From positions 1-43,696 of the forward strand of contig JACKAT010000048.1 of NCBI GenBank assembly GCA_020634935.1: a stretch of 43,696 nucleotides of DNA. The letters are read 5' to 3'. A program made the position numbers and the translations under genes. Positions 1 through 8,535 of this stretch are shown here, piece after piece. Below the pieces are notes generated by a model. That model had not been told where the DNA came from. It worked only from the letters and a program-made list of their open reading frames with translations, and did not search any database. Source of the stretch: Anaerolineales bacterium. Lineage in GTDB: Bacteria; Chloroflexota; Anaerolineae; 4572-78; J111. The first letter of the stretch is position 1, and every line of letters starts with the position of its first letter.

Positions 1-39
1 AGATATACAGTAACTGATCACCAATGAACATTTTCATCA

Positions 40-117
40 GGAGATTGGGAGATTAGGGGAGACGGAGATTACGCTTAGCCATCTCCCCATCTCTTAATCT
101 CTTAATCTCCAACTCCC
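40..117. repeat. Imperfect palindrome of iterated GAGATTAGG-like nonamers
   Basis: The left arm repeats GGAGATTGG / GAGATTAGG / GGAGACGGA. The right arm is its approximate reverse complement (ATCTCTTAATCTCTTAATCTCC). The two are separated by about 10 bases. It lies just upstream of folK. The same motif family recurs at 27929-27994 before the metal-transporter promoter. It could fold as a long hairpin in RNA; its role is unknown. Confidence 0.7.
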
Positions 118-179
118 AAACAAAATGTTACTTAGTGACTCTGTTAAGTATAGTATACCTATATCGAAGAGGTAACTTT

Positions 180-707
180 GTGACGGTAGCAATGCATCGG
201 ATTTATTTAGCGCTGGGAACAAATTTAGGCGAACGTGAGGCGAACCTGCGGACAGCGATAGACCGGCTGGGGCCGATGGTCGAGGTGACGGCGGCGTCCC
301 GGCTGTATGAGACCGCGCCGGCTTACGTGCTCGACCAGCCGAAGTTTCTGAACATCGCGCTGGTCGGTCAGACGGCTCTGTCGCCAGAGGAACTGCTCGA
401 TTATTTGAAGAGGTTGGAGGAACAACTAGGCCGGGAGACATCGCGTCGCTACGGGCCGCGCCTGATCGATTTGGACATTCTGTTCTTCGATGAGGTGACG
501 CTGGACACGCCTCGACTGACTATTCCCCACCCCCGCCTGGTTGAGCGGGCGTTTGTCCTGCGCCCGCTGGTCGATATCGCGCCGGACTTGATCCATCCTG
601 TTCTCAAGCAATCGATCCGGGCTTTGGCGGCAGCCCTGCCCGCCGACGATGGCGTACTGTCGGTCAGGCCGTGGTCGCCGTTTCAGGCCGGCGATGCCGC
701 ACGATAG
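180..707 (+). CDS. folK: 2-amino-4-hydroxy-6-hydroxymethyldihydropteridine pyrophosphokinase
   Basis: This enzyme transfers pyrophosphate from ATP to 6-hydroxymethyl-dihydropterin in cytoplasmic folate synthesis, supplying the substrate of FolP. The 175-residue protein has the family hallmarks: an N-terminal IYLALGTNLG strand-loop, ETAPAYVLDQPKFLN, the signature RYGPRLIDLDILFF, and the C-terminal IPHPRLVERAFVLRPL. I chose the GTG start because AGAGG ends 7 nt before it. An ATG 12 nt later (192) is possible, and a more upstream ATG at 135 would add residues the family lacks. The last 44 bp overlap the 3' end of folP on the other strand, so the two folate genes converge. No terminator separates them. 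Confidence 0.93.
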   Translation: MTVAMHRIYLALGTNLGEREANLRTAIDRLGPMVEVTAASRLYETAPAYVLDQPKFLNIALVGQTALSPEELLDYLKRLEEQLGRETSRRYGPRLIDLDILFFDEVTLDTPRLTIPHPRLVERAFVLRPLVDIAPDLIHPVLKQSIRALAAALPADDGVLSVRPWSPFQAGDAAR

Positions 708-1563
708 CATCGGTCATTTGGGCGATCCGGCTCATAGCTTTGACCTGATGGACCCGGATAATGTCGGCCCCCCGGTCGATGCCGATGCTGACCGTGGCCC
801 CGGTGCCTTCGACCCGATCCTCCGGGGGCAAATCGAGAGTGTAGCCGATGAAGGATTTGTTCGACGGGCCGAGCAGGATCGGGTAGCCGAGCGATTTGAA
901 GAAATCGAGGTTGTTAAGCAGGGTCAAGTTTTGCTCGACCGTCTTGCCAAATCCAATGCCGGGATCGATGATAATCTGCTCGTCGGCGATGCCGGCGGCG
1001 TGGGCCAGATCGAGGCTGAGTTTTAGCTCGTCGGCCACATCTTGCAGCAGATTGTCGTACTTGGCGCCGACGTAGCGACCGCCCAATTTGGCTTCCTGGA
1101 CCGCGTTGCGGGGATGGCTGCGGTTGTGCATGACCACCACCGGCGCCCGGCGTGCGGCGCACAGGGCGGCCATGTTGGCGTCCATTCGCAGGCCCCAGAC
1201 ATCGTTGACCATGCTTGCCCCGGCATCGAGAGCCGCTTCGGCCACGCTGGCTTTGTATGTATCGACGGAAAGCGGCAGATCGACCGCCTGAGCCAGGGCC
1301 TGGATAACCGGAACGACCCGCCGCAGCTCTTCGTCAGCCTCAACCGGCTCCGCGCCGGGACGGGTGCTCTCGCCGCCGATATCGAGTAGGTGCGCGCCCT
1401 CGCTGGCAAAGCGGACACCCTGCTCGACGGCCTGCCGGACCCAATCGCGGCTGTGGATCAGGCCGTCGCCGGAGAAGCTGTCGGGGGTGGCGTTGATAAT
1501 CCCCATGACATAGGTTTGGCTGCCCCACTGAAAGGTGGTCGAGCCGAGTTGTAAAGGTTTCAT
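664..1563 (-). CDS. folP: Dihydropteroate synthase
   Basis: FolP condenses 6-hydroxymethyl-dihydropterin pyrophosphate with p-aminobenzoate to give dihydropteroate; it is the sulfonamide target. The 299-residue TIM-barrel protein shows the diagnostic motifs in order: INATPDSFSGDG (pterin loop 1), DIGGESTRPGA (loop 2), SVDTYK, NDVWG, VVMHNR, IIDPGIGFGKT and LLGPSNKSFIG, ending with GTGATVSIGIDRGADIIRVH. An AGGTG ribosome site sits 5 nt before the ATG. The upstream same-strand neighbour (LuxR-kelch) ends only 15 bp before it, so folP may be read from that gene's promoter. The extreme 3' end overlaps folK tail to tail. Length and motifs are normal for the family. Confidence 0.95.
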   Translation of the reverse strand: MKPLQLGSTTFQWGSQTYVMGIINATPDSFSGDGLIHSRDWVRQAVEQGVRFASEGAHLLDIGGESTRPGAEPVEADEELRRVVPVIQALAQAVDLPLSVDTYKASVAEAALDAGASMVNDVWGLRMDANMAALCAARRAPVVVMHNRSHPRNAVQEAKLGGRYVGAKYDNLLQDVADELKLSLDLAHAAGIADEQIIIDPGIGFGKTVEQNLTLLNNLDFFKSLGYPILLGPSNKSFIGYTLDLPPEDRVEGTGATVSIGIDRGADIIRVHQVKAMSRIAQMTDAIVRHRRPETATTA

Positions 1564-1578
1564 ACGTTCACCTGAAAT

Positions 1579-2937
1579 TTAACGAATAGATAAGGGGAAA
1601 AAGGTTCGGAAAGCGACCTGGTAAGAGACGACATCGCTCATGAATTCATGAGTGGAACCGTTCCAGCCGCCCACGGCATAGAGAACGTTGCCGGTTGTGG
1701 TCAGCCCCATATTACGCCATTGACTGGTTGAGGGCGTTTCGAAGGTGGTCCAACTGTCGGCTGCCGGGTTGTATTTTTCGCTGCTGGTGAGATCGTGGGC
1801 CCAACCGCCGCCGACGGCGTACAGGCTGCCGTTGTAACTAACCAATCCCAGCCCGCCGCGCTTTTCATTGAGAGCGGCTTTGGGCGTCCACTGGCCTGAG
1901 GTGGGATCGAAGGTGTAGGTGGCGTCGAACTCGGTCTGGCCGTCGTAACCACCGGCGATGTAAATCACGTCGTCTAAAACAGCCGCCCCAAAATAGCCCA
2001 AGGGCCGGGGCAAGGTATACGGTGACGTGGTCCAGGTATGCTCTGCCGGCGAGTAGACAAAAATCGAGTCCACGAAGGCTTTACCATCCCAACCGCCGAA
2101 CAGGTAAAGCTTATCCTGATAAATAACCAGGCCGTAGGCACAGCGCGGTTCAGGTAACGGTTCCGCTTCTGTCCAACTATCGTCGGCCTGGCTGTAAATT
2201 TCGAGCACATCGAGCGGTGTACCCGCCTGAGTACAGCCGCCGGGAACGTAAATCTGGTCATCGAGCACCGCGCCGGTGATATGGGCGGCGGGGGTCGGTT
2301 TATTATTGCCTTCAACCCAGGCTCGGGTGGTGGTGTCATAAATTTCTACCGACCGGGTAGCGGTGTTATTCTCTTTGATGCCGCCGATGGCAAATAGTTT
2401 ATTGTCAAGGCCGACCAGAGCCAGACCGGCTCGGCCGCCGGCCATCGCCGGATGGACCGTCCAACGTTCGATCGAGGTCGTGGATGGCGGTGGGGCCGGG
2501 GTAGCGACCGGTTTGTAGATAACCGGGGGAATCGCGGCCAGGGTGTATCTATTCTGGGGCAGCCAGGGGATAGCCACCACCAGAGCCGCCGCCAGAGCCG
2601 CCAGCAAGAAGTAGATTTGCTGCCATCGCGGCAGCACCAGAGGCGGATTGGGGTCAAGTAGATAGGTTTTGGTCGGCGTAGCTTCGATTTCGTCGCTGGA
2701 GGCCGGCGCGCCATTGTCGGTAACGGTAACCAACCCCTCTTGGATGGCCCGCAGGCTGGCCTCGGTGCGCGATTGAACGTCCAATTTACTGAAGATATTA
2801 CGGACGTGAACCTTAACCGTATTGAGGCTGATAACCAGTTTTTTGGCAATCTCCTGGTTGCTGGCTCCGCTGACCACCATTTCCAGCACCTGAAGTTCTC
2901 GTTTGCTAAGCTGAATTTTATCCTGATTGACTGCCAC
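1579..2937 (-). CDS. Membrane-anchored LuxR-type regulator with kelch propeller
   Basis: The 452-residue protein has three parts. Residues about 8-66 are a LuxR/GerE helix-turn-helix (LSKRELQVLEMVVSGASNQE, then NTVKVHVRNIFSKLDV). Residues about 106-126 form one hydrophobic span (IYFLLAALAAALVVAIPW). Residues about 165-445 hold six kelch repeats, each with a hydrophobic-GG core (LFAIGG, IYVPGG, LYLFGG, IYIAGG, LYAVGG, LYAVGG) and a later aromatic/W, as expected for a six-bladed beta-propeller. The layout suggests a cytoplasmic DNA-binding domain and an external propeller, like ToxR-type one-component regulators. No response-regulator receiver is present. The target is unknown; autoregulation, or control of the adjacent folP, is a guess. 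Confidence 0.85.
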   Translation of the reverse strand: MAVNQDKIQLSKRELQVLEMVVSGASNQEIAKKLVISLNTVKVHVRNIFSKLDVQSRTEASLRAIQEGLVTVTDNGAPASSDEIEATPTKTYLLDPNPPLVLPRWQQIYFLLAALAAALVVAIPWLPQNRYTLAAIPPVIYKPVATPAPPPSTTSIERWTVHPAMAGGRAGLALVGLDNKLFAIGGIKENNTATRSVEIYDTTTRAWVEGNNKPTPAAHITGAVLDDQIYVPGGCTQAGTPLDVLEIYSQADDSWTEAEPLPEPRCAYGLVIYQDKLYLFGGWDGKAFVDSIFVYSPAEHTWTTSPYTLPRPLGYFGAAVLDDVIYIAGGYDGQTEFDATYTFDPTSGQWTPKAALNEKRGGLGLVSYNGSLYAVGGGWAHDLTSSEKYNPAADSWTTFETPSTSQWRNMGLTTTGNVLYAVGGWNGSTHEFMSDVVSYQVAFRTFFPLSIR

Positions 2938-3063
2938 AAATGTAACCTGTTATTATTGACTACAGTTTCTATCGGTTCATTTAAATTATGGCATAGATTA
3001 GTGGGCAAGGCAAGGGGAAAATTTGGTTATTTTATCCGGTCTTTTTGGAAATTTGTTTGAAAC

Positions 3064-3092
3064 TTGACGAAATACTGAGGCTACAATACAAT
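3064..3092 (+). promoter_or_regulatory. Sigma-70-type promoter for ffh
   Basis: TTGACG (3064-3069) and TACAAT (3087-3092) are separated by exactly 17 bp, close to the housekeeping consensus. They point into ffh across a ~100-nt leader. That leader contains a small AAGGG/CCCTT hairpin (3132-3147) running into five T residues, possibly a weak attenuator. Confidence 0.6.
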
Positions 3093-3197
3093 ATCAAGTT
3101 GTTTAAACCTCAAGAAATTTTAGCTGTTCGCAAGGGTTTTGGCCCTTTTTAGGGTTCGTAATGGTATTGGATTTTACTAGCATATCCGGTAGAGCTT

Positions 3198-4532
3198 ATG
3201 TTTGAGAGTCTGCAAGATAAACTTCAAGGTGTTTTTGATCAATTAAACCGGCGAGGTCGCCTGACTGAGGCTGATGTGAATGCCGCCCTGCGGGAAGTTC
3301 GCATGGCCTTGCTGGAAGCGGATGTGAATTTTAAGGTCGTCAAAGAGTTCGTGGGCCGAATTCGAGAGCGGGCGATCGGGATTGAACTGAGCAAAAATAT
3401 TACTCCCGGCCAGCAGGTGGTCAAAATTGTTCATGAAGAGCTGTTGGATACGCTGGGCGAATCGGCTCCCCTGGATTTGGGCGGAAAATCCCCCCACGTG
3501 ATTATGTTGGTGGGGCTGCAAGGCTCGGGGAAAACGACGACCGCGGCTAAACTGGCGCTGCACCTGCGAAAATCGAAACACAGCCCGTTGTTGGTCGCCG
3601 CCGATACTCGTCGCCCGGCGGCTATCGAGCAGTTGAAGGTGTTGGGCCGCCAGTTAGACCTGCCGGTTTATTCGGAGGACGCCTCCGTGCCGCCCCCTGA
3701 AATTTGTGCGAATGCCATCAAGGTGGCCAAAGCCGGGGCGCGCAACATTGTCATTTTAGATACCGCCGGCCGGTTGCAAATCGACGAAGCTTTGATGGAG
3801 GAACTGGCCCAAATCAAGGCCAGAACGGAGCCTAAAGAAATTCTGTTGGTGGCTGATGCCATGACCGGGCAGGAAGCGGTGCGCGTAGCCGAAGGGTTTC
3901 ACGAGAAAGTGGATTTAACCGGGTTGATTTTAACCAAAATCGACGGCGATGCCCGGGGCGGGGCGGCCATCTCGATCAGAAGTGTAACCGGAGTGCCCAT
4001 TAAATTTTTAGGCACCGGTGAAAAACTGAGCGAAATTGAAGTTTTTTACCCCGACCGGCTGGCCTCGCGGATTCTGGGGATGGGTGATGTCCTGACGCTA
4101 ATCGAGCGCGCGGAAGAAGTGCTCGATGAAGAAGTGGCTGAACGCGGCGCCAAGAAGTTGCTCGAAGGGAATTTTAACCTGGAAGACTTTTTGGAGCAGT
4201 TGCAGCAGATAAAAAAGTTGGGGCCGCTGAATAAAGTCATCGAGATGATCCCCGGCATGGGCGAAATCTCGAAGAACATCTCCAGCAACGATATGGAAGA
4301 TCGGTTAAAACGTACCCAGGCGATGATTAACTCGATGACGACTGAAGAACGTCGAAATCCGAAAATATTGAACAGCGGTCGTAAAAAGCGGGTGGCTAAG
4401 GGCAGCGGAACCTCGGTGCAAGAGATCAACCAACTTATCTCTCAATTCCGGCAAATGCAAAAAATGATGAAACAACTGCGAAACCCCCGGGGACGTCAAA
4501 ATTTAATGAACCTGTTTGGTGGTTTTCGCTAA
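3198..4532 (+). CDS. ffh: Signal recognition particle protein Ffh (SRP54)
   Basis: This GTPase binds signal sequences and 4.5S/6S SRP RNA and docks with FtsY to target membrane proteins. The 444-residue protein has an N-terminal helical bundle (1-90). The NG GTPase domain follows, with G1 GLQGSGKTTT at about 106-115, DTRRPAA, G3 DTAGR, G4 TKIDGDARGG and the closing GTGEK. The methionine-rich M domain forms the last ~140 residues (MIPGMGEI, QMQKMMKQLRNPRG). Length and motifs are normal. It leads a block with rpsP, khpA and rimM on the same strand, a common bacterial arrangement. No SRP RNA gene was recognised nearby. Confidence 0.96.
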   Translation: MFESLQDKLQGVFDQLNRRGRLTEADVNAALREVRMALLEADVNFKVVKEFVGRIRERAIGIELSKNITPGQQVVKIVHEELLDTLGESAPLDLGGKSPHVIMLVGLQGSGKTTTAAKLALHLRKSKHSPLLVAADTRRPAAIEQLKVLGRQLDLPVYSEDASVPPPEICANAIKVAKAGARNIVILDTAGRLQIDEALMEELAQIKARTEPKEILLVADAMTGQEAVRVAEGFHEKVDLTGLILTKIDGDARGGAAISIRSVTGVPIKFLGTGEKLSEIEVFYPDRLASRILGMGDVLTLIERAEEVLDEEVAERGAKKLLEGNFNLEDFLEQLQQIKKLGPLNKVIEMIPGMGEISKNISSNDMEDRLKRTQAMINSMTTEERRNPKILNSGRKKRVAKGSGTSVQEINQLISQFRQMQKMMKQLRNPRGRQNLMNLFGGFR

Positions 4533-4584
4533 CTTTTGCTAAAATAGCGAGTCTAACCTATCACGTGCAAAATTTCTCAAAGTG

Positions 4585-4593
4585 TGATATAAT
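4585..4593 (+). promoter_or_regulatory. Extended -10 promoter before rpsP
   Basis: TGATATAAT is a perfect extended -10 element (TG, one base, TATAAT). No good -35 is visible 17-18 bp upstream. It lies about 40 nt before the rpsP start, so rpsP can probably be transcribed independently of ffh. Confidence 0.55.
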
Positions 4594-4633
4594 CCAAAAA
4601 ATACAAAAAGTTAGAAAGTAGGTTTAGTTTATT

Positions 4634-5056
4634 ATGGTCAAAATTCGTTTGCGCCGTACCGGTGCTAAAAAACAACCCAGATATCGGGTCGTAGTGGCCG
4701 ATTCACGTAAATCGCGTGATGGTCGGTTTATTGAAATTATTGGTCACTACAATCCAACCACAGAACCATCTTCGGTTACCATTCATGAAGAGCGAGCTTT
4801 GTACTGGCTATCGGTGGGGGCGCAACCCACGGATGTGGTTAAGAAACTTCTGCAAAATGGGGGTACATTAGACAAATTTGCCCGCTTAAAGCAGGGAGAA
4901 GCCTTAGAGACTCTGCTGGCTGAAGCAACCGACAATGGGGTTAAAGCTCAACAGCAACACAAGGAGGTGTCATCAAAGGCAGATATAGTGGAGCCAGAGG
5001 TCAAAGAGGAAGCTGAAGTAGCCCCATCGTCTGAAGAAATGACGGAAGATGCTTAA
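4634..5056 (+). CDS. rpsP: 30S ribosomal protein bS16 with acidic tail
   Basis: Residues 1-80 match bS16: MVKIRLRRTGAKKQPRYRVV, the ADSRKSRDGRFIEIIGHYNP motif, then ALYWLSVGAQPTDVV. It assembles early into the 30S body, binding the 5' and central 16S rRNA domains. Most bS16 proteins are 80-90 residues. This one has 140, because of a low-complexity Glu/Lys/Gln tail from about residue 95 (EPEVKEEAEVAPSSEEM). Such tails are seen in other phyla and are probably disordered. It is followed by khpA and rimM after a 127-bp gap, so the block is only loosely packed. Confidence 0.95.
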   Translation: MVKIRLRRTGAKKQPRYRVVVADSRKSRDGRFIEIIGHYNPTTEPSSVTIHEERALYWLSVGAQPTDVVKKLLQNGGTLDKFARLKQGEALETLLAEATDNGVKAQQQHKEVSSKADIVEPEVKEEAEVAPSSEEMTEDA

Positions 5057-5183
5057 GCTTTCGCCTTGATAGGGGAGAGAGGCGGAACAACGTTTTTTAA
5101 GACGGACCGCCGTCCTGACAATTAACTTAATACTTCACTTAGTTACCCAAATTCTACGTGCCAACAAGGGAGGTCCGGAAATT

Positions 5184-5420
5184 ATGTCATCAATGAAGGA
5201 ACTTGTTGAGTTTATGGCCAAAGCCGTTGTAAATGACCCTGATTCGGTTATCGTTCGTGAGATTGAGGGGTCCAGTGCTACCATCTATGAACTAAGTGTT
5301 ACACCCGACGATATGGGACGTGTCATCGGTAAGCAAGGCCGGGTTGCTAATGCCATGCGGACTTTGCTGCGGGTCGCGGCGGTTAAAGAAGGTAAACGCG
5401 TGACCTTGGAGATTGTGTAG
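5184..5420 (+). CDS. khpA: KH-domain RNA-binding protein KhpA (YlqC)
   Basis: A 78-residue single type II KH domain. The GxxG RNA-binding loop is GKQG in DDMGRVIGKQGRVANAMRTL, followed by the C-terminal strand GKRVTLEIV. Members of this family bind RNA, pair with KhpB/Jag in Gram-positive bacteria, and sit between rpsP and rimM in many genomes, as here. A strong AAGGGAGG ribosome site lies 10 nt before the chosen ATG; a second in-frame ATG three codons later is possible. rimM starts at the base after its stop codon, so the two are translationally coupled. Confidence 0.92.
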   Translation: MSSMKELVEFMAKAVVNDPDSVIVREIEGSSATIYELSVTPDDMGRVIGKQGRVANAMRTLLRVAAVKEGKRVTLEIV

Positions 5421-6005
5421 GTGCCTGAGTCGTTGGATTTAGAGGCTAATAGAGACAACAAAATAGATTCTAATGAAAATTCAGGCTTGCAAAAGCCTGA
5501 ATTTCGTTATCTGGCTATCGGTCGAGTTGTCCGCGCTCATGGGGTACGGGGGGAATTGTCGGTGGCTGTCTTAACCGATTTCCCCGAACGGTTTGGAACG
5601 ACCGAGTGGGTCTACTTGGGCAATGAGTTTGAAGCGGAGCCGTATCGCTTGAAAAAGCATCGCTGGCACCAGAAAAATGTGCTGCTTACCCTCGATGAAG
5701 TTAATGACCGAACCGAGGCCGAACAACTGACCGGGCTGTTAGTGCAAGTTCCCATTGAAGAAGCCATCCCCCTACCGGAAGGTGACTACTATCTGTACCA
5801 AATCATGGGGTTGACCGTGGTAACGGTGCAGGGCGAGACCTTAGGCGTTATCTCTGATATTTTGGAAACTAAGGCTAATGACGTTTACATAGTAAGCCGT
5901 CCGGGCCAAACTGAGGTGCTTCTGCCGGCTATTCCGGATGTGATCAAATCGGTCGATTTAGAAAAAGGGCAAGTTATAGTTGAACTTATTGACGGTTTGA
6001 TTTGA
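5421..6005 (+). CDS. rimM: 16S rRNA processing/maturation factor RimM
   Basis: RimM binds uS19 and helps 30S head maturation. The 194-residue protein has the N-terminal RimM barrel (AIGRVVRAHGVRGELSV; LTDFPERF; later VNDRTEAEQLTGLLV). The C-terminal PRC-barrel half starts around YYLYQIMGLTVVT and continues LETKANDVYIV and EVLLPAIPDVIKSVD. The GTG start directly abuts the khpA stop, and GGAG lies 9 nt upstream inside khpA. The first ~28 residues are a variable extension, so a later start cannot be excluded. The usual downstream partner trmD is missing; an intrinsic terminator follows instead. Confidence 0.93.
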   Translation: MPESLDLEANRDNKIDSNENSGLQKPEFRYLAIGRVVRAHGVRGELSVAVLTDFPERFGTTEWVYLGNEFEAEPYRLKKHRWHQKNVLLTLDEVNDRTEAEQLTGLLVQVPIEEAIPLPEGDYYLYQIMGLTVVTVQGETLGVISDILETKANDVYIVSRPGQTEVLLPAIPDVIKSVDLEKGQVIVELIDGLI

Positions 6006-6040
6006 CAACACCCTCACCATCAGTATAGTAAGCATCAAAA

Positions 6041-6063
6041 GGACGCCAACCGGCGTTCTTTTT
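6041..6063 (+). terminator. Intrinsic terminator after rimM
   Basis: A 7-bp stem (GGACGCC with GGCGTTC, one G-T pair) has an AACC loop and runs directly into TTTTT. It closes the ffh-rpsP-khpA-rimM block. Confidence 0.85.
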
Positions 6064-6069
6064 CGTTGC

Positions 6070-6099
6070 TTGACAATCTTCCCGCTCACGTGATATGCT
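6070..6099 (+). promoter_or_regulatory. Strong promoter for dprA
   Basis: A perfect TTGACA (6070-6075) is followed after 18 bp by TATGCT (6094-6099), which carries an extended TG motif (TGA immediately before it). It lies right after the rimM terminator and about 60 nt before the dprA start. Confidence 0.65.
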
Positions 6100-6157
6100 A
6101 ATCTATTGTAGGTTATGACCATCATCAATTACGACTAGTATTAGCTTTCGGATACCC

Positions 6158-7273
6158 GTGCGGCAAAAAGATTTACAATTTTGGATTGGTTTTAGTAAAG
6201 TACCTGGCATCGGCCCGGTTCGGCTACGAGCCTTACTCGATTATTACGGCGATGTCGAAACCGCCTGGGGCGCTAACCCCGGCGAACTGCGGGCCATTGG
6301 CCTGGATAAGCGTTCCATTGAGAATCTGGTTAAAGTCAGACACAGCGTCGATCTTGAGGCTGAAATGGAAACGCTGGACCAATTACGTATCTCGGTATTA
6401 ACCTGGGAAAGTCCGAATTATCCGAAACTGCTTAAAAACATTCCTGACCCACCGGCCGTATTGTATGTGCGCGGCCAATTGAACCCCCAAGATGAATGGG
6501 CTGTGGGTGTGGTCGGGACACGTCAGGCGACGACATACGGTAAGGAATCGACGCGGCTGCTCGTCAGTGGGTTGGTTAGTAATGGGGTCACGATTGTCAG
6601 TGGGCTGGCTTACGGCATCGATACCCAAGCCCACAAAACGACGGTCGAGCAGAAAGGGCGGACCATCGCCGTGTTGGGCAGCAGCGTCGAAATTATTTAT
6701 CCGCCTGAAAATCGAAAATTGGCCGAGGCAGTTGTTGAGAACGGCGCGTTGGTTTCTGAATACCCATTGGGGACTAAACCCGAAGGCGGCAATTTTCCCC
6801 GCCGGAATCGAATTATTAGTGGTTTAAGTTTGGGTATTTTATTTGTGGAAGGTAATTATAAAAGTGGCGCCCGGATTACGGTCGATTATGCCCTTGATCA
6901 AGGGCGAGAGGTAATGGCCGTACCCGGCAGTATTCTGCACAAGAATGGCTCTGGCGCGAACCACCTCATTCAGAATGGAGCCAAACTTGTGACCAGCGTA
7001 GAAGATATTCTTGAAGAGCTCAATTTGACCATGATCTCGCAACAAGCCGAAGCCCGGGCTATTATTCCCGATAACGCTATCGAAGCGACGTTATTAAAAC
7101 AACTCTCGACAGAGCCGGTTCATGTGGATGAATTAGGCCGATTGTCCGGCTTATCAGCTTCGGAAATTGCCAGTACACTGACCATGATGGAATTGAAGGG
7201 CATGGTCAGACAAGTGGGCGGCATGACTTATATTATCGCCCGAGAAACACCCACCAATTACATCATAGATTAA
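6158..7273 (+). CDS. dprA: DNA-processing protein DprA (Smf)
   Basis: DprA loads RecA on incoming single-stranded DNA during natural transformation. It is also widespread in bacteria not known to be transformable. The 371-residue protein has a helix-hairpin-helix start (SKVPGIGPVRLRALLDYYG). The Rossmann-like DprA fold follows, with VGTRQATTYG, VSGLAYGIDTQAHK, AVLGSSVEIIYPPEN, SEYPLGTKPEGGNFPRRNRI and EGNYKSGARITVDYALDQGR. A C-terminal winged helix spans about 308-361 (HVDELGRLSGLSASEIASTL). The start is GTG with only a weak ribosome site. The mannose-1-phosphate guanylyltransferase follows after 39 bp and probably shares the transcript. Confidence 0.94.
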   Translation: MRQKDLQFWIGFSKVPGIGPVRLRALLDYYGDVETAWGANPGELRAIGLDKRSIENLVKVRHSVDLEAEMETLDQLRISVLTWESPNYPKLLKNIPDPPAVLYVRGQLNPQDEWAVGVVGTRQATTYGKESTRLLVSGLVSNGVTIVSGLAYGIDTQAHKTTVEQKGRTIAVLGSSVEIIYPPENRKLAEAVVENGALVSEYPLGTKPEGGNFPRRNRIISGLSLGILFVEGNYKSGARITVDYALDQGREVMAVPGSILHKNGSGANHLIQNGAKLVTSVEDILEELNLTMISQQAEARAIIPDNAIEATLLKQLSTEPVHVDELGRLSGLSASEIASTLTMMELKGMVRQVGGMTYIIARETPTNYIID

Positions 7274-7312
7274 TCGAATTAGAACTTTACCATCAAAAAA
7301 GGGACCGAAACA

Positions 7313-8377
7313 ATGTACGCATTAATTCTAGCCGGTGGCGTTGGCACACGCTTGTGGCCGCGCAGTCGAACAACTTTACCAAAACAGTTACTTCCCCTTA
7401 CAGGCGAGAGAACAATGGTGCAAGCCACTGTTGATCGTATTTTGCCCATCATTCCGGATGAGCATATCTTTTTTGCGTCTAATCAGGAGTATGCCGAGCT
7501 GATCAAATCACAGTTGCCTAATATTCCGGCGCAAAATATCATTCAAGAGCCAAGCGCCAAACACACCGCTTCGTGTATCGGCTTGGGAGCGGTGCATATG
7601 CAGCGCCTCGATCCCACGGCGGTGATGGCCTCGCTGCACGCCGATCACTTCATTGTTAACGAAGAGGGCTTCCGGCAAGCCTTGCTGGCGGCTGAAGAGG
7701 TAGCAAAAGAAGGCTACTTAGTGACCCTGGGCATTACCCCCGATAAACCGGAAACCGGCTACGGCTATATCAAGCGCGGCGCTCAACTGGGGATGTATAA
7801 TGACCAGGCTGTTTACAAGATCGATCAATTCTTAGAAAAACCGAATTTGCCCACCGCCGAAAAATTTTTAGCCAGCGGCGATTACTTCTGGAACAGCGGC
7901 ATCTTTATCTGGCAGATTTCCACCTTAATGGACGCCTACAGCGAATATATGCCTGATTTGCGCCGCCAATTTGATCAGATCAGCCAGGCGCTGTCCGCCG
8001 GTGAGCCGATTGAGCCGATTTGGGCGCAAATCAAGCCGAAAAGTATCGATGTCGGCATCATGGAACAGGCCCAAAAGACGGCCGTTATCCCGGTTGATTT
8101 CGGCTGGAATGATGTCGGCAGTTGGCTGGCTATTCACGAAGTGGCGGATAAAGATGAGAACGGCAACGCCAACCATAAAGGCGAAAGTGTTGTTTTTGAT
8201 ACAACTAACTCGCTCATTCAAAACTACAGTGATCGATTAATCGCTGTAGTCGGCCTGGACAATGTCATTATCGTCGATACCGGGGACGCCTTACTGGTTG
8301 TTAACAAAGATAAAGCTCAAGACGTTAAAAAAGTAGTCAATTGGCTGGAAGAGAACAACCGGACGGATTTGCTATAG
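7313..8377 (+). CDS. manC: Mannose-1-phosphate guanylyltransferase
   Basis: It makes GDP-mannose from mannose-1-phosphate and GTP for glycans. The 354-residue protein starts with the nucleotidyltransferase signature LILAGGVGTRLWPRSR...PKQLLPL. It continues with HADHFI (metal/nucleotide region), FLEKPNLPTAEKFLASGDYF, WNSGIFIW and the late VDFGWNDVGSW, all typical of GMP enzymes. It lacks the C-terminal phosphomannose-isomerase domain of bifunctional type II enzymes, so it is the short monofunctional form. AAGGGA provides the ribosome site. The symbol is by function; no polysaccharide cluster surrounds it here. Confidence 0.92.
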   Translation: MYALILAGGVGTRLWPRSRTTLPKQLLPLTGERTMVQATVDRILPIIPDEHIFFASNQEYAELIKSQLPNIPAQNIIQEPSAKHTASCIGLGAVHMQRLDPTAVMASLHADHFIVNEEGFRQALLAAEEVAKEGYLVTLGITPDKPETGYGYIKRGAQLGMYNDQAVYKIDQFLEKPNLPTAEKFLASGDYFWNSGIFIWQISTLMDAYSEYMPDLRRQFDQISQALSAGEPIEPIWAQIKPKSIDVGIMEQAQKTAVIPVDFGWNDVGSWLAIHEVADKDENGNANHKGESVVFDTTNSLIQNYSDRLIAVVGLDNVIIVDTGDALLVVNKDKAQDVKKVVNWLEENNRTDLL

Positions 8378-8535
8378 TTAAGGAGAAGAAATACAACTAC
8401 AAATGAGAGGTTACACCATTAAATACAAAAAGCAGGTGGCCATCACTTCAGGGCGCTGAGTCAAGTTGTGATCATCATCCGTTAAAGGGTGTAAATCCTG
8501 AAATTATCAATTTCAAATTTGTGGAAACAACCTTT

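Noticed and set aside
8403..8459. 18-codon ORF (MRGYTIKYKKQVAITSGR) upstream of topA as leader peptide
   Set aside because: AAGGAG is about 17 bases away, and there is no attenuator or codon bias to support translation.
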